NCBI GenBank assembly: GCA_947172415.1
Contig: OX359194.1
Coordinates: forward strand, 5,084,001-5,148,000
DNA from: Chondrosia reniformis
Taxonomy: Eukaryota > Porifera > Demospongiae > Chondrillida > Chondrillidae
Direction: 5' to 3'
Length of the DNA: 64,000 bases
A program made the position numbers and the translations under genes. The stretch's first letter is position 1. The number at the start of each line of letters is the position of its first letter. Below, in pieces: positions 24,913 to 36,700 of the stretch. A model generated the notes under the pieces. It did no database searches. It was not told the DNA's origin and worked only from the letters and a program-made list of their open reading frames with translations.

Positions 24913-27900
24913 TTATGGAACTTTTTCACTTGGTTCCCAGTCGTGAGGTTTCCAAACTGTAACAGGTCCGTAAGAACTTGCAGAGAGTAGACAGGGATGT
25001 CTTGGGTGATGACTTATAGAATACACAATACACTCCCTATCTGATGTGCTCTTTGAGTGATTAACTGTATGAACTAAAGTGCCCTACACATATAGGAGGA
25101 ACAAGTAAGCCTATTGTTAATGATTAAATTGCCATAGACACTGAAATTATGAAGGTACCACGGAAATGACAACATGCATGTATAAATATATACTATGTAA
25201 CCAAATACTGGTAACATAAGGATACTCTGCTATACTTGGACATAGCTGGATCAGCCTATGGCAGAACAAGCCTACCTTTTTACATTTTTTTCTTTTACAC
25301 AGAACAGGAATCTTAGTAAATGTACAGCTATAGGTCTTATTAGGTCAATTCCATTCATGGAAAAAATGCCTTATTTAGAACCAATCAATTAACTTGTCAG
25401 GAGGTACAGTAGAATCTCATTATAACAAAATCTCTTATAGTGAATGTCTCATGCAGTATAGTGAAGTATTTTGCTAGCCCCAGTAAATATTGTATACTTT
25501 TATGTATAATCAATATAGTGAATATTTGATATAAGGAACTTTATTTTGGTCCCCTTTGAGCTTCACTATAATGATATTCCACTGTAGTAGTTTGTAGGAG
25601 GTGGTAAGCATGCAACAGTCAGTTCAAGGCTGTTAGCAGCCAAAGGAGAGTTTTACATGCAAAATTGTAGCTTCCACTTCTACTCATATACACAAATCAT
25701 TTCAATTTTTGACTAAGAGATAATGAACCTCTACAAGATCCCAAAAGTAAATTTTCCCATTTTCCGATCCACTAACGACGTGTGCATCAGTGTGAGACAA
25801 CAGGCTATCCAACTTGTAGTCTTCATTTTTGTGACCTTTGTAACTACAGTATGTAAGTACATACACATGATAAAACTTTCCTGCCTTGTATAAACTATTC
25901 ACAGCAGATAAGGTTAATGAAGGTAATGAGTAACTACGTATATGGTTTCAGGCACTGAGCATAGAGTTTATTTAAAGAAAATGCATGTAATTTACACTAC
26001 CATACACTCACTCTATACTTATATAGAGTATGTACGTATACATAGAGAGAGTGAGATAATATACTATATACTAGGATGAGACTTTAATCCATTGGCTGAT
26101 TTGGTGTAATATACTCCAGTGATTTTCCATAGTATATCATAACCTTCTGCACAGGTATTGTGCAATTAATTTCTATTATTTAGAAGTGAGAGAATGGTGG
26201 TAGAATATCCCTTAAAACAATTCTAGAAAAAAAACACCTACATGTGTTGTAATGTCTCTCTAAGTATGTACTACATGACTTTGGAATATATGATAATGTG
26301 TATATTACATTTGGCTGCAATATATCCACTTCAGGATACATACGCATCATCAGATATACCTGAGGATGAGCATTACTCACTCGTTTAACAGTTCTCCAGT
26401 GTCCTTGTCAAATAGTCTAATTTTATTATCCAACGTAGATGCCAATACACATTGGTCATCCCTTGAGAAGCTTACACTGGTCACAGGGGCTATGTAAAGC
26501 ACGGGACACATATGTATTTCTATCATATTGATCACACGTTGCATTGAGAATAATAAAGACAATTCAAACTAGAAACTTTCATAATCATTCAAATATATAA
26601 TGTATCACGTATGTTCATAGAATACTGCAAAGGTTAATCAGAACTATTTAAATGTACACAAGATTTAAATAACATGTTATTTAAGTAGCTATAGTGTTTT
26701 TTGCATTTCACTATTTGATATACGTATTAGCTATTGAGGTCCATGGACTGTACATTGGTCTATTATACAGTTCATACTCATGCATGAGTGCAATAGGTTG
26801 TGGACTACTAAATTACAGGTTAACCTCCAATTGTGTCACAGTAGAGTTGTCCCATTCGAATATCATATCTTCTCACTTTTCCATCAACAGATCTGTAATT
26901 TTGGCAGTAAAGGATTTAGTTATGCTATTGATTATGACATAGCATGCCTACCCTGTTAAAATTTCCTGTTTTGACAATTGCAAAGAAGGAACACTGTCTT
27001 TTGCCTCAGTTAAAATCTGAAATGAATCATTTCCACGAGCTCTGCAGGTGAACAAGATGGACGCTTCAATGTAATCTACAAATACATTGATTAACAATTT
27101 TTACAATTAACAAGGTATATTCACATTAAAAGGCATAACATGAGGGCTCAGGTAAACGACCTCAGTTAAAGAGTATACAGCAAATCTTAGTACAGCCAGA
27201 CCATGTGCATGATGTAACTGACATGGTGGACCAGTAAAAATATTTAATTGTCAGTTACTCAGTAGTTGAAAAATTGTCATGCAAAATTATTTGACAAACA
27301 TGCTTGGAATGGCAAGTGTACCTGCAGTCCCATATTCGAACAGTAGCATCATAAGACCCTACATGTGTCAATGTATACAGCAACTTGATATTTGTAAGCA
27401 AAGATTGGGAATTAACATGCATGGTGCTTACCTGATACAACTAAAGTAGCATCGGAATTAAACTTCACACAATTAACCCTCTATAAGCAAGAATGTCTGT
27501 ATAAACTTCAAACATGTTCAAACAGCTATACAGAACCACAGCAAATAGGTACTCATATACGAACAAAACAAACTCTAACCGAACTGTGTTTGTGATACTT
27601 TTTGATAACTTTACCAGTTGATACATCAGCAATGAGTATGGTCCTATCTGCTCCACCGCTCACTAGGCGACTGTTGTCATAGGAACTGTAAGTAAGGAGA
27701 TTAGTAGTAACTTATAAGAGAATTTTAAAAATAAATTTACAGGTAGTCCATGCACCTAATGGGCCCCTCTGTAATGCAGCAACTTTGATAAAGAACATGC
27801 TTTTCATGTCCAATAACTTTGCCTAATACAAGTACATGATAAATGATGTTACTTCTCTTTTTACTGTAAAACGGTACAAGTCCAGCACTACAAATAGAAT

Positions 27901-28528
27901 GTCCTATGATGCACAATATCCCTGTGTTTAAAGACATCTAGCCTTGGTATCCCTTATATTTGCCACTCTTTTTTGAATGTGAAGTATTTACGTATACACA
28001 GCTTTATGTCTAATTGGCACACAATTATTACTAACAACTTTACCCACGTATCTGCACACAATTTTCAAAACAAAACCTATGAACGAGAAATATGTCATAA
28101 TCATAGCACTTCTTTCTTTCAAGAGGTGCTGAGATTAAAGGAGTTCCAATGCAGTCTCGAAAGCTGAACAGAGTACAGTACATGTTCCAAAAAAATTGCG
28201 CAATCTCTCTTCGGTAAATATTCCGAGAATTCGAAACAATGTACCTGTCCGCATCTAGTACTTCCTGCCCGTGGCCCACGTATGTCTTGATTAATAGACC
28301 ACTGTTGGGGTTCCACAATTTAACAGTCTTGTCGCTACCACACGTCACACAGTAGTTGCCATCGCCTGGAGGGTAAGAGCCAGACATAGTCATAACTCCA
28401 CGTTCAAGTATACAGACATAAGAAGACTAACGATTGAATCTAACTGCTCTGACAGCTCCTTGATGTCCAGACAACTCTGCCACAGCTTTAGCAGGTATAA
28501 CGGACGCTATTCCAGTATCGGCAGCCAT
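24913..28528 (-). CDS. WDR83: WD-repeat protein WDR83 (MORG1)
   Basis: WD40 scaffold known in animals to organise ERK-pathway components and to associate with spliceosomal complexes. Ten exons with compatible phases: 28528-28432, 28365-28245, 27685-27580, 27480-27432, 27358-27322, 27041-26952, 26892-26825, 26489-26381, 25843-25729, 25083-24913. Recognisable conserved stretches, in order: GHQGAVRAVRFN, CVTCGSDKTVKLWNP, VKFNSDATLVVSGSYDATV, SVDGKVRRYDIRMGQL, APVTSVSFSR with DKDTGELL, GHKNEDYKLDSLL, and a C-terminus ending in TVWKPHDW. The order matches the vertebrate protein along its length. The start ATG is 71 bp from the nearest ATG of the divergent gene at 28,600, so they probably share a promoter. 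Intact; orthology is clear from the spread of matches. Confidence 0.93.
25407..25584. mobile_element. pogo/Tigger-like MITE in WDR83 intron
   Basis: Inverted ends CAGTAGAATCTCATTATA and its counterpart CAGTGGAATATCATTATA, flanked by TA on both sides, enclose about 178 bp. The CAGT(A/G)GAA-type ends with TA duplications fit Tc1/mariner-pogo non-autonomous elements. No transposase is present. Confidence 0.7.
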
Positions 28529-28599
28529 TTTAACATCTAACATCTGTCTTATAAATTAATTACCAAAGTAATTTGAACCGCTACGGTATAATTTGGAGT
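28529..28599. promoter_or_regulatory. Bidirectional promoter, WDR83 and CARD-like gene
   Basis: Only 71 bp separate the divergent start codons at 28528 (minus) and 28600 (plus), so both genes must share 5' UTR and promoter sequence. No specific factor site is claimed. Confidence 0.55.
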
Positions 28600-30024
28600 A
28601 TGTACAGGCCTAGGCCTATGTCTGTGACTTTACCAAAAAGGCGAACCATGTTCAGTCATATGAAAGTGATTTTTGTCAAAGTAATTGCTTCAATTTGGAA
28701 GATTTTCCGTTTCATCTTTTCCTTCTTTTCTGAAATGAAGCGTTCTACTAGTGAATCGTCAACCGAAGAAGTCATATCATCACTCACCAAAGTAATTGTT
28801 ACACGAAGAGCCATGTCTAGTGTTTACGCAGACTTTGTAGAAAATTTTCAGCATGAAATTGTTTTAGGAAGGCTACTCTCTAAAGGATTGATCAGCTTCT
28901 TTTTAAAAAAGAGAATAGGTCACTGCTCGGACTATTTAAAAGCCCAACAATTGCTGCTAGATCACTTCTGTAACCAAGACACAGATATGCTTTGGAAATT
29001 AGTTGATTTACTGAGGGAAAGTGGAAAACAAGATCGCCTGCCTGTCCATAGTGCACTGGCAGATGCGTTAGAAAAGAGCTTGAATAGGGAGGAACTAAGA
29101 TATACTGACTATAAAGATAGAGCTAGCCAAAAAATAGTACAACTACTACAGACATCATTAAAACAGGTCACTCAGGCTGAAACTAAAACCTCCACATCTT
29201 GGTCTGTTCATATGCATAGACCAATAAGTATACCCAAACGCTGTAAGTTGTCCTACCCTCTCAATCCAAAGGTTCATAAGGACTTGGTTTTGGGAATGTG
29301 GAAGCTTGGGAGTTCTGACGTAGGAAAAACTAATCAGGTCCTGCAAAGAATAATGTTTTCATCTCTTCCTGTGGACCTTAGAATTCTCATTAGGTTGGGA
29401 CTAGTCTATGCAAGTGTTGAAAATGCACCTCTATTCCATGAAGCACTAAGATGGTGTAAAATGACTGATTGCAAAAATTCATTGATACTGGAGTGCAGAC
29501 TACATTATCTTTTGGCACTGTGTTACAGGTACACACCTGATAAACACAGGAGCAAAGACCAGTTTTGGGAGCATTTGCGTACCAGTTTACAAATTTCTGA
29601 ACAATTACCTGAAGAATTTACTACTGCCCTAGCCCAAATGGTATATGCTACTGAACTACTAAATGAAAATAAGTCAAAGCTAAAGTGTTCCAATTCTCAA
29701 GATGAAGCATTGTTCAGAATTATCGAAGAAGTTAATAGATTTTCATGCAAGGCTTGTGAAATTAGCTCAAGGCTTCCTGCATGGATGGAACCTTTCTCAA
29801 TTGTAGTGAAACTAGAGAAATTAAAATTGGATATGGAAATTGCTACACTTTTTAATAAAAGAGGAGAAAGAATTGCGGCTCAAGTTATGTGTTACTCAGT
29901 AGCATCTCATCTGGCTTTCATGGAGAGACCTGAGATATTTGACCAAATGCTCAAGCGTCAGAGAAAAAGCTATGATGTTCTTAAATCAACAGTGTGTTAT
30001 CTGCAAGATAAGAATAAGAGTTAA
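28600..30024 (+). CDS. Single-exon protein with CARD-like N-terminus
   Basis: Intronless open frame of about 474 aa from the first ATG; later Mets are possible starts. Residues about 65-150 (FVENFQHEIVLGRLLSKG, then LKAQQLLLDHF, DTDMLWKLVDLLRESGKQ, ALADALEKSL) follow the helix pattern of a CARD death-fold: hydrophobic-spaced helices, a Q-L-L helix, then an L-V-x-L-L-R-x-S-G-K turn. The remaining C-terminal two thirds is helical, resembling TPR or other alpha-solenoid repeats, with no catalytic motif seen. If the CARD call holds, the protein would be an adaptor in apoptosis or innate sensing. It lies head to head with WDR83. The lack of introns among intron-rich neighbours could reflect retroposition, but no poly-A tract or flanking repeats were recognised. 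The family assignment is by pattern only. Confidence 0.6.
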   Translation: MYRPRPMSVTLPKRRTMFSHMKVIFVKVIASIWKIFRFIFSFFSEMKRSTSESSTEEVISSLTKVIVTRRAMSSVYADFVENFQHEIVLGRLLSKGLISFFLKKRIGHCSDYLKAQQLLLDHFCNQDTDMLWKLVDLLRESGKQDRLPVHSALADALEKSLNREELRYTDYKDRASQKIVQLLQTSLKQVTQAETKTSTSWSVHMHRPISIPKRCKLSYPLNPKVHKDLVLGMWKLGSSDVGKTNQVLQRIMFSSLPVDLRILIRLGLVYASVENAPLFHEALRWCKMTDCKNSLILECRLHYLLALCYRYTPDKHRSKDQFWEHLRTSLQISEQLPEEFTTALAQMVYATELLNENKSKLKCSNSQDEALFRIIEEVNRFSCKACEISSRLPAWMEPFSIVVKLEKLKLDMEIATLFNKRGERIAAQVMCYSVASHLAFMERPEIFDQMLKRQRKSYDVLKSTVCYLQDKNKS

Positions 30025-30216
30025 AAAAACTATTATCTACAGGAATTTTGAAATGTTTAGCTATGAGATTGACTGATCATGTTGGCTATATAACATGCAC
30101 ATGAAAGTGTACATGTAACTGTATATTGGCAATAACCATTCTGCTCTTTTAATAACCATTTTGATCTTTTAATATGGATATGTAATCAAAGACGATTCCA
30201 AAAATGACTCATCATT

Positions 30217-30425
30217 TGACTATGGATTTATCCCACCCACTCATGTCTCCTACGGAAAATGATGAGCAAATTAAAGGGTGGAACGAGATTTCGCTTGATG
30301 GGAACCAGAGTCTCCCCCTAGCCACTCAAAGAGATGGTTGAGCCATAGACAGCTGTTTTGTCCTTATTAGGATTTATCAGTATGGCATATGATGAATGTT
30401 TTGAGTGGCTATCTGCTGATAAGTA
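30217..30425 (-). repeat. Dispersed repeat carrying hammerhead, copy 1
   Basis: Matches the 42,745-42,973 element over most of its length: CACTCATGTCTCCT..., then CCACTCAAA-GATGGTTGAGCC, ATAGACAGCTGTTT, and GAGTGGCTA. The clear terminal inverted repeats of the other copy are decayed here. The hammerhead-like fold is annotated separately. Confidence 0.75.
30320..30409 (-). ncRNA. Type I hammerhead ribozyme relic, copy 1
   Basis: Read on the minus strand: outer stem I GCCACTCAAA pairs with TTTGAGTGGC (10 bp), inner stem I GCCATA pairs with TATGGC (6 bp). Box 1 is CTGATAA (consensus CTGATGA). Stem II is TCCT-AATA-AGGA. Box 2 is AAAA (consensus GAAA). Stem III is ACAGCTGT, essentially loopless, followed by C, giving a GUC cleavage triplet before inner stem I. 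The architecture is that of a type I hammerhead with minimal stem III, known from animal retrozymes and Penelope-like elements. Two catalytic G to A changes suggest this copy is inactive. Confidence 0.7.
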
Positions 30426-31309
30426 CACCCAAAAATTAAAAAGCTTGTGGTAGCAATACAGCCAAACTCTGGCCTGTTCCCAGTCTGCTAGCTAGGCTAT
30501 GCACCTGAGTGGATATGGCCTAGTAGCCTTGCAAGTGGCAATGTTCATGCCCAGATGCTCGATGATCGTAACCATAACTGGTTGTTAATTTGCTTTTTGT
30601 ATGTCATGGACAACATTTTTTCTACGAGTTTGCTGGATGCTTCAAAGGATTTCATTAGCAATATAGCTATGAGCCAGTTTAAATAGGGATCCAGAGCTGA
30701 GACTACTACTGAGTCTACTACTACACACAGTGACACACATGACTTGAATGGCTTCTGGGCTATAGATCTAGACACTTGTGAATTTTTACATGATCATGAA
30801 CTTACATGATCACTATCCACTATCTTATTTTTCCAATATTTCCAAATGTACACGCGCAGACATGATCGCTAAAAAAATGTCTGATCACGTGCAAGTGATA
30901 TTTAGCAATAGGCACGCCTACAAATGTTAAAGAGGAGGTAAACCCATGGCCACTGTTATGATCACTAAATTTATCGCTACTTACTTGTTTAAAGATTCTC
31001 AATAATTTCTCTTTGCCAGTAACAAACCAGTTCTTTCCGCTCCCAAGTTGGCTGTATCCTGCGCAGCAATCAGGAGGTGTCACAGTCAGAAGGACTACTC
31101 CCCTCATAACTATGAAGTAAGCCTACGAAGTGGCTCCTACATTTAAAGATATATATGCAGCTGTGATAAATGAGATTGTAAAACGTTTGTGCTGCTAAGC
31201 GTTTTTAGCTTTCCCTTTTCCGGGCCATCTCAAATTAGCAGTCTACAGACACACTTTAAACTCTGGTCTATTCCTATGTGTTGTCTGTCTGTAATACGTG
31301 TAATCGCAG

Positions 31310-32955
31310 GTATGTTTGCTTCGGGAAGGGTACGAAGGCTTGCTAATGTTCCCCGGCGGGAGAGTGGCTGCTGATCAAGAACCTCAGAAGACTTCAATAA
31401 AGTTTTTGCGTAGGCAAACTGGACTGAAAGGTAAAGGAATAGGCCATGTATCTTTACAGTGATTAAATGTTTAATCATAAATCGTCATCATACGTAAGGC
31501 CACATATTGGAAACAATACCTGTAGGTACGTACATATGCAAAGACTGCACATCTTTCGGCCACATTCCTGAAACTAATCAGATGAAAATTTGACTATTGC
31601 TTTAGAAAGGGTCTGACAACTTTCACTGACATGAATAATCTCGCCATTTTTCTACATGCTATGCCTAATAATTTAAAAAGCCTTTTCTTTCTTCTTCTGC
31701 TCCACTGGGCCAGACAGCTGTTTCTGGGAAACCCCTTCATTAGTGACCCTGGAAGTCTTTCTGTAAGTTCTTTGAAACCTTAGATCCTGGTTTGCTGTTG
31801 TGTCACACTGAAGTAGAACTATAATGCTCTACAATGCAGCTTATTCAAGTAGTGGTGTGAAATATATTGCACACCATTCATTGGAATGAAATTAGTACAG
31901 AAGACAATTGAATGCATACAGAAGGGTTGTTGTCTACTGAAAACTGAGCAATGGCAACCTAGCCCTTAAGATGTCAGGGTCTTTTAAGGGCAGTCGTTAG
32001 AAGAGTCGGATTTCATTGATATCTGAAAAGAGTGTAATAAAAATGTGATAGCTATATACGTATATACAGATAGCATGCTGGAGTCTTGGGAATTTTTGAT
32101 TAGTTAACTTAAATTTGTGATATAAGGACTGACTGCATGTTTGTAATACTGTTTGTGTCCACAGGAAGTCAAGCCTTTCCTGTGCACGTACATGGCAGAC
32201 CTGCAGAAGCACAGCATGTAATCACTATGTTTTACATTATTCCTGTTGGATTTGACAGTAAGACCATTCAGAAACACTTAATCATAAACAATTTTCTTGT
32301 ATTACTTTCACTAAAATTGTACTGTACTATTATGTTTGTATATATGATTTTTGTAGACGAGCCAACAGGATTTCCATCAATGGAGACAAAATTTCACAAT
32401 CTGGCTTATGTCTTACAAAATGAGGAAGCCCAATATGATATGGCTTATGGCCAACAGTAAGCAGCTTAATTTTTTGGTAATAATTTCCATTAATTTAGAA
32501 CTTTTAAAGTATTTAGAGGTTTCGTTATATATGGACGCAATAATATTGTTGGTTGATGTTGAAACGCTTTTATCCTCATGCATCCAAAGCTCTCACTAGG
32601 TTTAGTTCCCTATAGGCTCTAAGTTACGTAGATGTATAGCATGTAAGGAAAATGGTGCATGTATTAGATTATTCATGTATGTTCTGTCTTTAACTACTTC
32701 CGATGGTGTGTATGTAGTGAAATGTTGCATCATGTTGATCAATGGCTAAAAGAGAGACACCTGATACCATTTGTGAACATGGATCTGTTGTTCCTTGGAC
32801 GTGAAAAGGAGGGTATTGGTGGACAAATTCTCGCATTTATTGAAAACCCCATATTTGGTGCAGAGAAGCGTCCGGCTGAGGATGACTTATTACTAGCACT
32901 GAATAATCCCATGTTTGAAAGTGTTGACAAAACACATTCAACTTTGACAGCCTGA
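31310..32955 (+). CDS. Nudix-fold protein without catalytic glutamates (5' partial)
   Basis: Exons 31310-31430, 32165-32257, 32357-32456 and 32718-32955 join in compatible phases to a stop at 32953-32955. Exon 1 carries MFPGGRVAADQEPQKTSIK followed by FLRRQTGL. The spacing from PGG to the final GL equals the canonical Nudix box (GX5EX7REUXEEXGU plus PG), but the metal-binding REUXEE glutamates are replaced by KFLRRQ. That argues for a binding or structural role rather than hydrolysis. Exon 2 begins GSQAFPVHVHGRP. The C-terminal part (LIPFVNMDLLFLGREKEG, then FIENPIFG and LNNPMFES) is unrecognised. The first coding exon upstream of 31310 was not resolved, so the N-terminus is missing from the model. 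Confidence 0.6.
31640..31790 (-). repeat. Dispersed repeat family R1, copy 1
   Basis: On the minus strand this segment (CCCAGAAACAGCTGTCTG, then CCCAGTGGAG) closely matches 36,260-36,350 on the plus strand. It lies in an intron of the Nudix-like gene. R1 pieces are also at 32,555-32,690, 36,230-36,480 and 40,455-40,580. Confidence 0.65.
32555..32690 (+). repeat. Dispersed repeat family R1, copy 2
   Basis: CATCCAAAGCTCTC, TTTAGTTCCCTATAGGCTCT and GCATGTAAGGAAAATGG match the 3' half of the 36,230-36,480 copy. It lies in the last intron of the Nudix-like gene. Confidence 0.65.
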
Positions 32956-33774
32956 CATGCATGTGAATGAACTCACACATGCAGTGTGACCCTTGGACCT
33001 GTGTATGTTATATTAGCTTATTGCTACAAGTATAATTTACTGTTATATTATAATAATTGTAAGAAAAGAGGTTGATGCATTGTCATAAATATAATAATAT
33101 TACTTAGGTCTGCCTGCAGTATATATAAGTTACAAGCTACTGCATGGTAACTACATACATACAATTGTATATAGTTTAACAAAGTGACTTATTAAGGTAT
33201 TATTAAACATACATATATAGACAATAATGTCCTAGCTGTCTAATATGATCATTTTGGAGCCAGCTGATCATGACTGTTATTAGAGAAGTGGCTGCAAAAC
33301 AGAATCGCCTTACAAATGTAAGGCCTATATTCATTCTATATCAATTCTTGCCAGAAATGTAAGAGCCTACGTATACTTATTATAAGAGCTAGGTGACTGC
33401 TCTATTCAGGTGACTATATACGTACACTGGCTTTAATGAGGTACTTTCTATATAAGACACTCAGCAATACCTACCCATAAATGTAAGTTATGGATGGCAG
33501 TGCCTACAACAGGAAAAAGTAACAAAACAAGACGGTGATCATATGGTAAGGCTAACCATGCAAAAGTGGCATACTGAAACGTAACCACACACATCACTTC
33601 AATGTTTGGGCGCATGCATCATGCTAGGGACGATGCACCCATCATGCATCCATAAATGTATATACATAGCATCTCAGAAGAATGAGTACAAATGTAATTA
33701 GCATAAATGTACATACGTATTTACAAGATTACTCTTGGTGTAGTTCTAATCACTTCTATAGGTGGCATGTCTCA
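32956..33774. other. Intergenic region between convergent genes
   Basis: 3' flanks of the Nudix-like (plus) and SRCR (minus) genes. About 33,490-33,615 is the second copy of the dispersed repeat also found at 23,812-23,935. Nothing else recognised. Confidence 0.6.
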
Positions 33775-36700
33775 TTATGCTGGCGGATAAGCTGCATTGG
33801 AGGCAGCAGTGGGATAAGGAGGCAAATCATCCACTCCTTTTTCAGATGACATGTAAGCTGGCAAATCTTTAGTCTTATCTTCAGTAGTAGTTTCTTGTCC
33901 GACTTTTTCATGCTCAGTGATGTTTTGATAACTTGGAGGTGCATCCTCCGTTAGCTCTGCATTATTAGGTTGCGCTTCATGCCTATTGTCATCACCATTT
34001 TCAGGCAAATCTTCTGGTGGTTCGTAACCAAGTCCTGTAGCAGGTAATTCAGAAACTTCAGTTGGACCACCTTGTGATGTTGCATAGCTAGTTCCTCTTC
34101 TTGACCACAAGTTGGAAATAGCTGTTCTAGGTGAGTCAAAACAATCACAGTCTAAGCCATTTTTCTCTTTAAATGCTATGTAGCCACCAATGATGAAAGG
34201 CAATACAAAACCAAATGTGACAAGGGTCATCACAATGATAGCAGTAATACCTCCACTTGTGATGCCTGTAGGTAGATAGGCAGGGAATTAAAACTCATTT
34301 TCCATTCCAAATCAATGATATACGTATGTAATACAAAAAGTACATTTTAGATTACTCAAACTACGTATGTTCATCCTTACACTGCTAAAACATAAAATAT
34401 AGCTAGTTAAAAATTACATTTTTGAATCAAACATTTAAGGGCATTACAGCTGTAATAAGGCTTAAAGGAAATAGAAAGGTATGTACATCCCCAAAAAATA
34501 AATTATGTTTTTGACTATAAATAAATAAATTCAATCCGTTTGAGATGTTTCACTGTGTTATACGTACAGTACATGCATATGCGTATATAGTCATTTCATA
34601 TAAGGGTTAGCTAACCTAATTCTTCTGGTGCATTGTGAGATCTCATACAAGTGATTTCAAGAAAATTGCCAGCTTGACACTGAACTGGAACTCCAATTGG
34701 TCCATTATCCTGGCAGTCAAGTACACTTTCCTCTGTACCTCTGCAAGAAAACATACTTCCCCAAAGAGGATGTGTAATCTGAACTCTGTACAACACAGCA
34801 GAGAATGAAAATGGTTGGAGATCATGTGACAGGAAGTGTGGATCATGTGACAGGAACTAATATAGGCATTAAATGGCTATACAAAGGACTTGAAAGCAAT
34901 AACAGTATACAATAGTTTTGAAATGTATAGAAAAGTAGGAATGAATAGGTAGGAAACAATTGGATTAGTTATGTTAAAGACAAATATTGAGCATCAGAAT
35001 TTCTGATTGAGACCTCCGGGACAGCATTAAAGAACATAATAATCGAAAGAAAGTATATCCTTTTATGTATTAAATATAGAAACATTGATGACGACTAATA
35101 TGGTAGGCGCAGCAACTTCAGTTGCAGTAGGTATAGGCACAGCAATTCTTAATACTATCATGTTTGCTATATCGTAAAAGTTAAACTACGTACATATAAC
35201 AATTTATGACAAAATATTATACATTTTAAAATACACACTACAGCAAAAACAGTGTAGTTCTGTTACACTTACGAAAGAGAGCTATTGGTAGCTACTCCTC
35301 CATCATGAAAACCAAGTTGTCGACAAATTACATTCTCTTCATTACCACCAATACTTGAAGTGTAGCACAAAGATCCCCATCTATACAGTATATTGCAGTA
35401 CAATTTAATCATCTCAAGAAGTCATAGACGTCAGTATGGAATAGGTTTGGATGAAGCTTACAGTGGGCTATAACTACACTAGTTTGTGTAAATTCTAATA
35501 AATCAGGTTCTCCGTAAATGCTACATTATGGAGGTTGTCAGTCTATAGAAAACTGATATTAGCAAACATTTCAACTGGTGCTAAATTAACTGAACATCTT
35601 GAAGGAATGCAGTAATAATGATATTATATATGACTCCTTTCACTGGCTACATGTCATAACCATGTACAAGCAGTCCTCCATTTGGTTAAAACTTGTTTTG
35701 TTAAATTTTACTGGCTGGTTTGTAAAGTTAGGATTTATCATACTGTTTGATAACAAACAAAAGAGATCCCATCCAGTTTAGTTAGGGAACTTAAATTTGT
35801 AGAAGGAAATGATTCATCATTCAACTTAACACTGGCTTCCTAAGGATTCTGGTTTATAGGTACAATAGCTTGATTGCACAGGTTTCACTGTATATACCTT
35901 CCTTCATAGAAGACCTCAACTATTCCATTTCTACCTCCAGTTATGACCCCAGCTCCTGAATCAATCAACCTCATAGCTCCACTGACATCATTACCACTGT
36001 CACACTCTACAACAGCCTCTTCCAATTGCATCCTAGAAGACTCTCGGGTATTGCATTGTGAAAAACTATGATAGTTTGCTTGACAAGATACAGAGTCGTA
36101 GGATATTGAATTATCAGCTGTGAAGCTATAACACAAAAATAAGTACATCCCTATCTGAATAATTTACAAGATAAATCATAACAGAAAATAAAACTACGTA
36201 TGCATGTTTACAATAACTTTAACTATCATGAAGGATTCACAGAAGATCAAGATAAAGAAAAAGACAAAGACTCCCAGGTTCACTGATGAAGGGTGGAATT
36301 CCCAGAAACGGCTGTCTGACCCAGTGGAGAAGAAGATGAAAGAAGGGAAAAGACTCCTGTATCTCCATCCAAAGCTCTCTTTAGGTTTAGTTACCCTATA
36401 GGCTCTTTTACAGAATAGGCAGAGCATGTAGGAAAATGGCATCTTAGATTTTTCATGTGACAAATATAGTATAAAATAGTAGACCATAAGGTCTAAAGCC
36501 ACTTCTAAGCTTTGAATGCTAAAACTTTCAAGGAGAAGACAAGTGGGATGATAAATCTAGAGATTTTGCCTTATATGGTATGACATAATTTGTTAGTTAA
36601 CACTCCATTGTATAGTACACCACCCAATCAGGAGTACACAACACTGGGTCACTTCCTGGATAAAGTACAATGACCTAAGGGAAGTACTGAAATTAGGATT

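Larger units (their letters stand above)
30025..31309. other. Intergenic region with hammerhead-bearing repeat
   Basis: No exon supported except a possible unresolved 5' exon of the following Nudix-like gene near the right edge. It holds the repeat copy at about 30,217-30,425. A minus-strand frame around 30,820-31,107 contains a SGKNWF string like the Ig-b exons, probably chance or a decayed trace. Confidence 0.6.

Noticed and set aside
30820-31107. Ig-like fragment (SGKNWF) on the minus strand
   Set aside because: Only a 14-nt match to the Ig-b exons and no cysteine or YTC framework; likely chance or too decayed to support.
31714-31762. Possible extra exon of the Nudix-like gene with good AG and GTAAGT borders
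   Set aside because: It lies within the dispersed R1 repeat, and joining 31430 directly to 32165 gives a canonical acceptor and correct phase without it.
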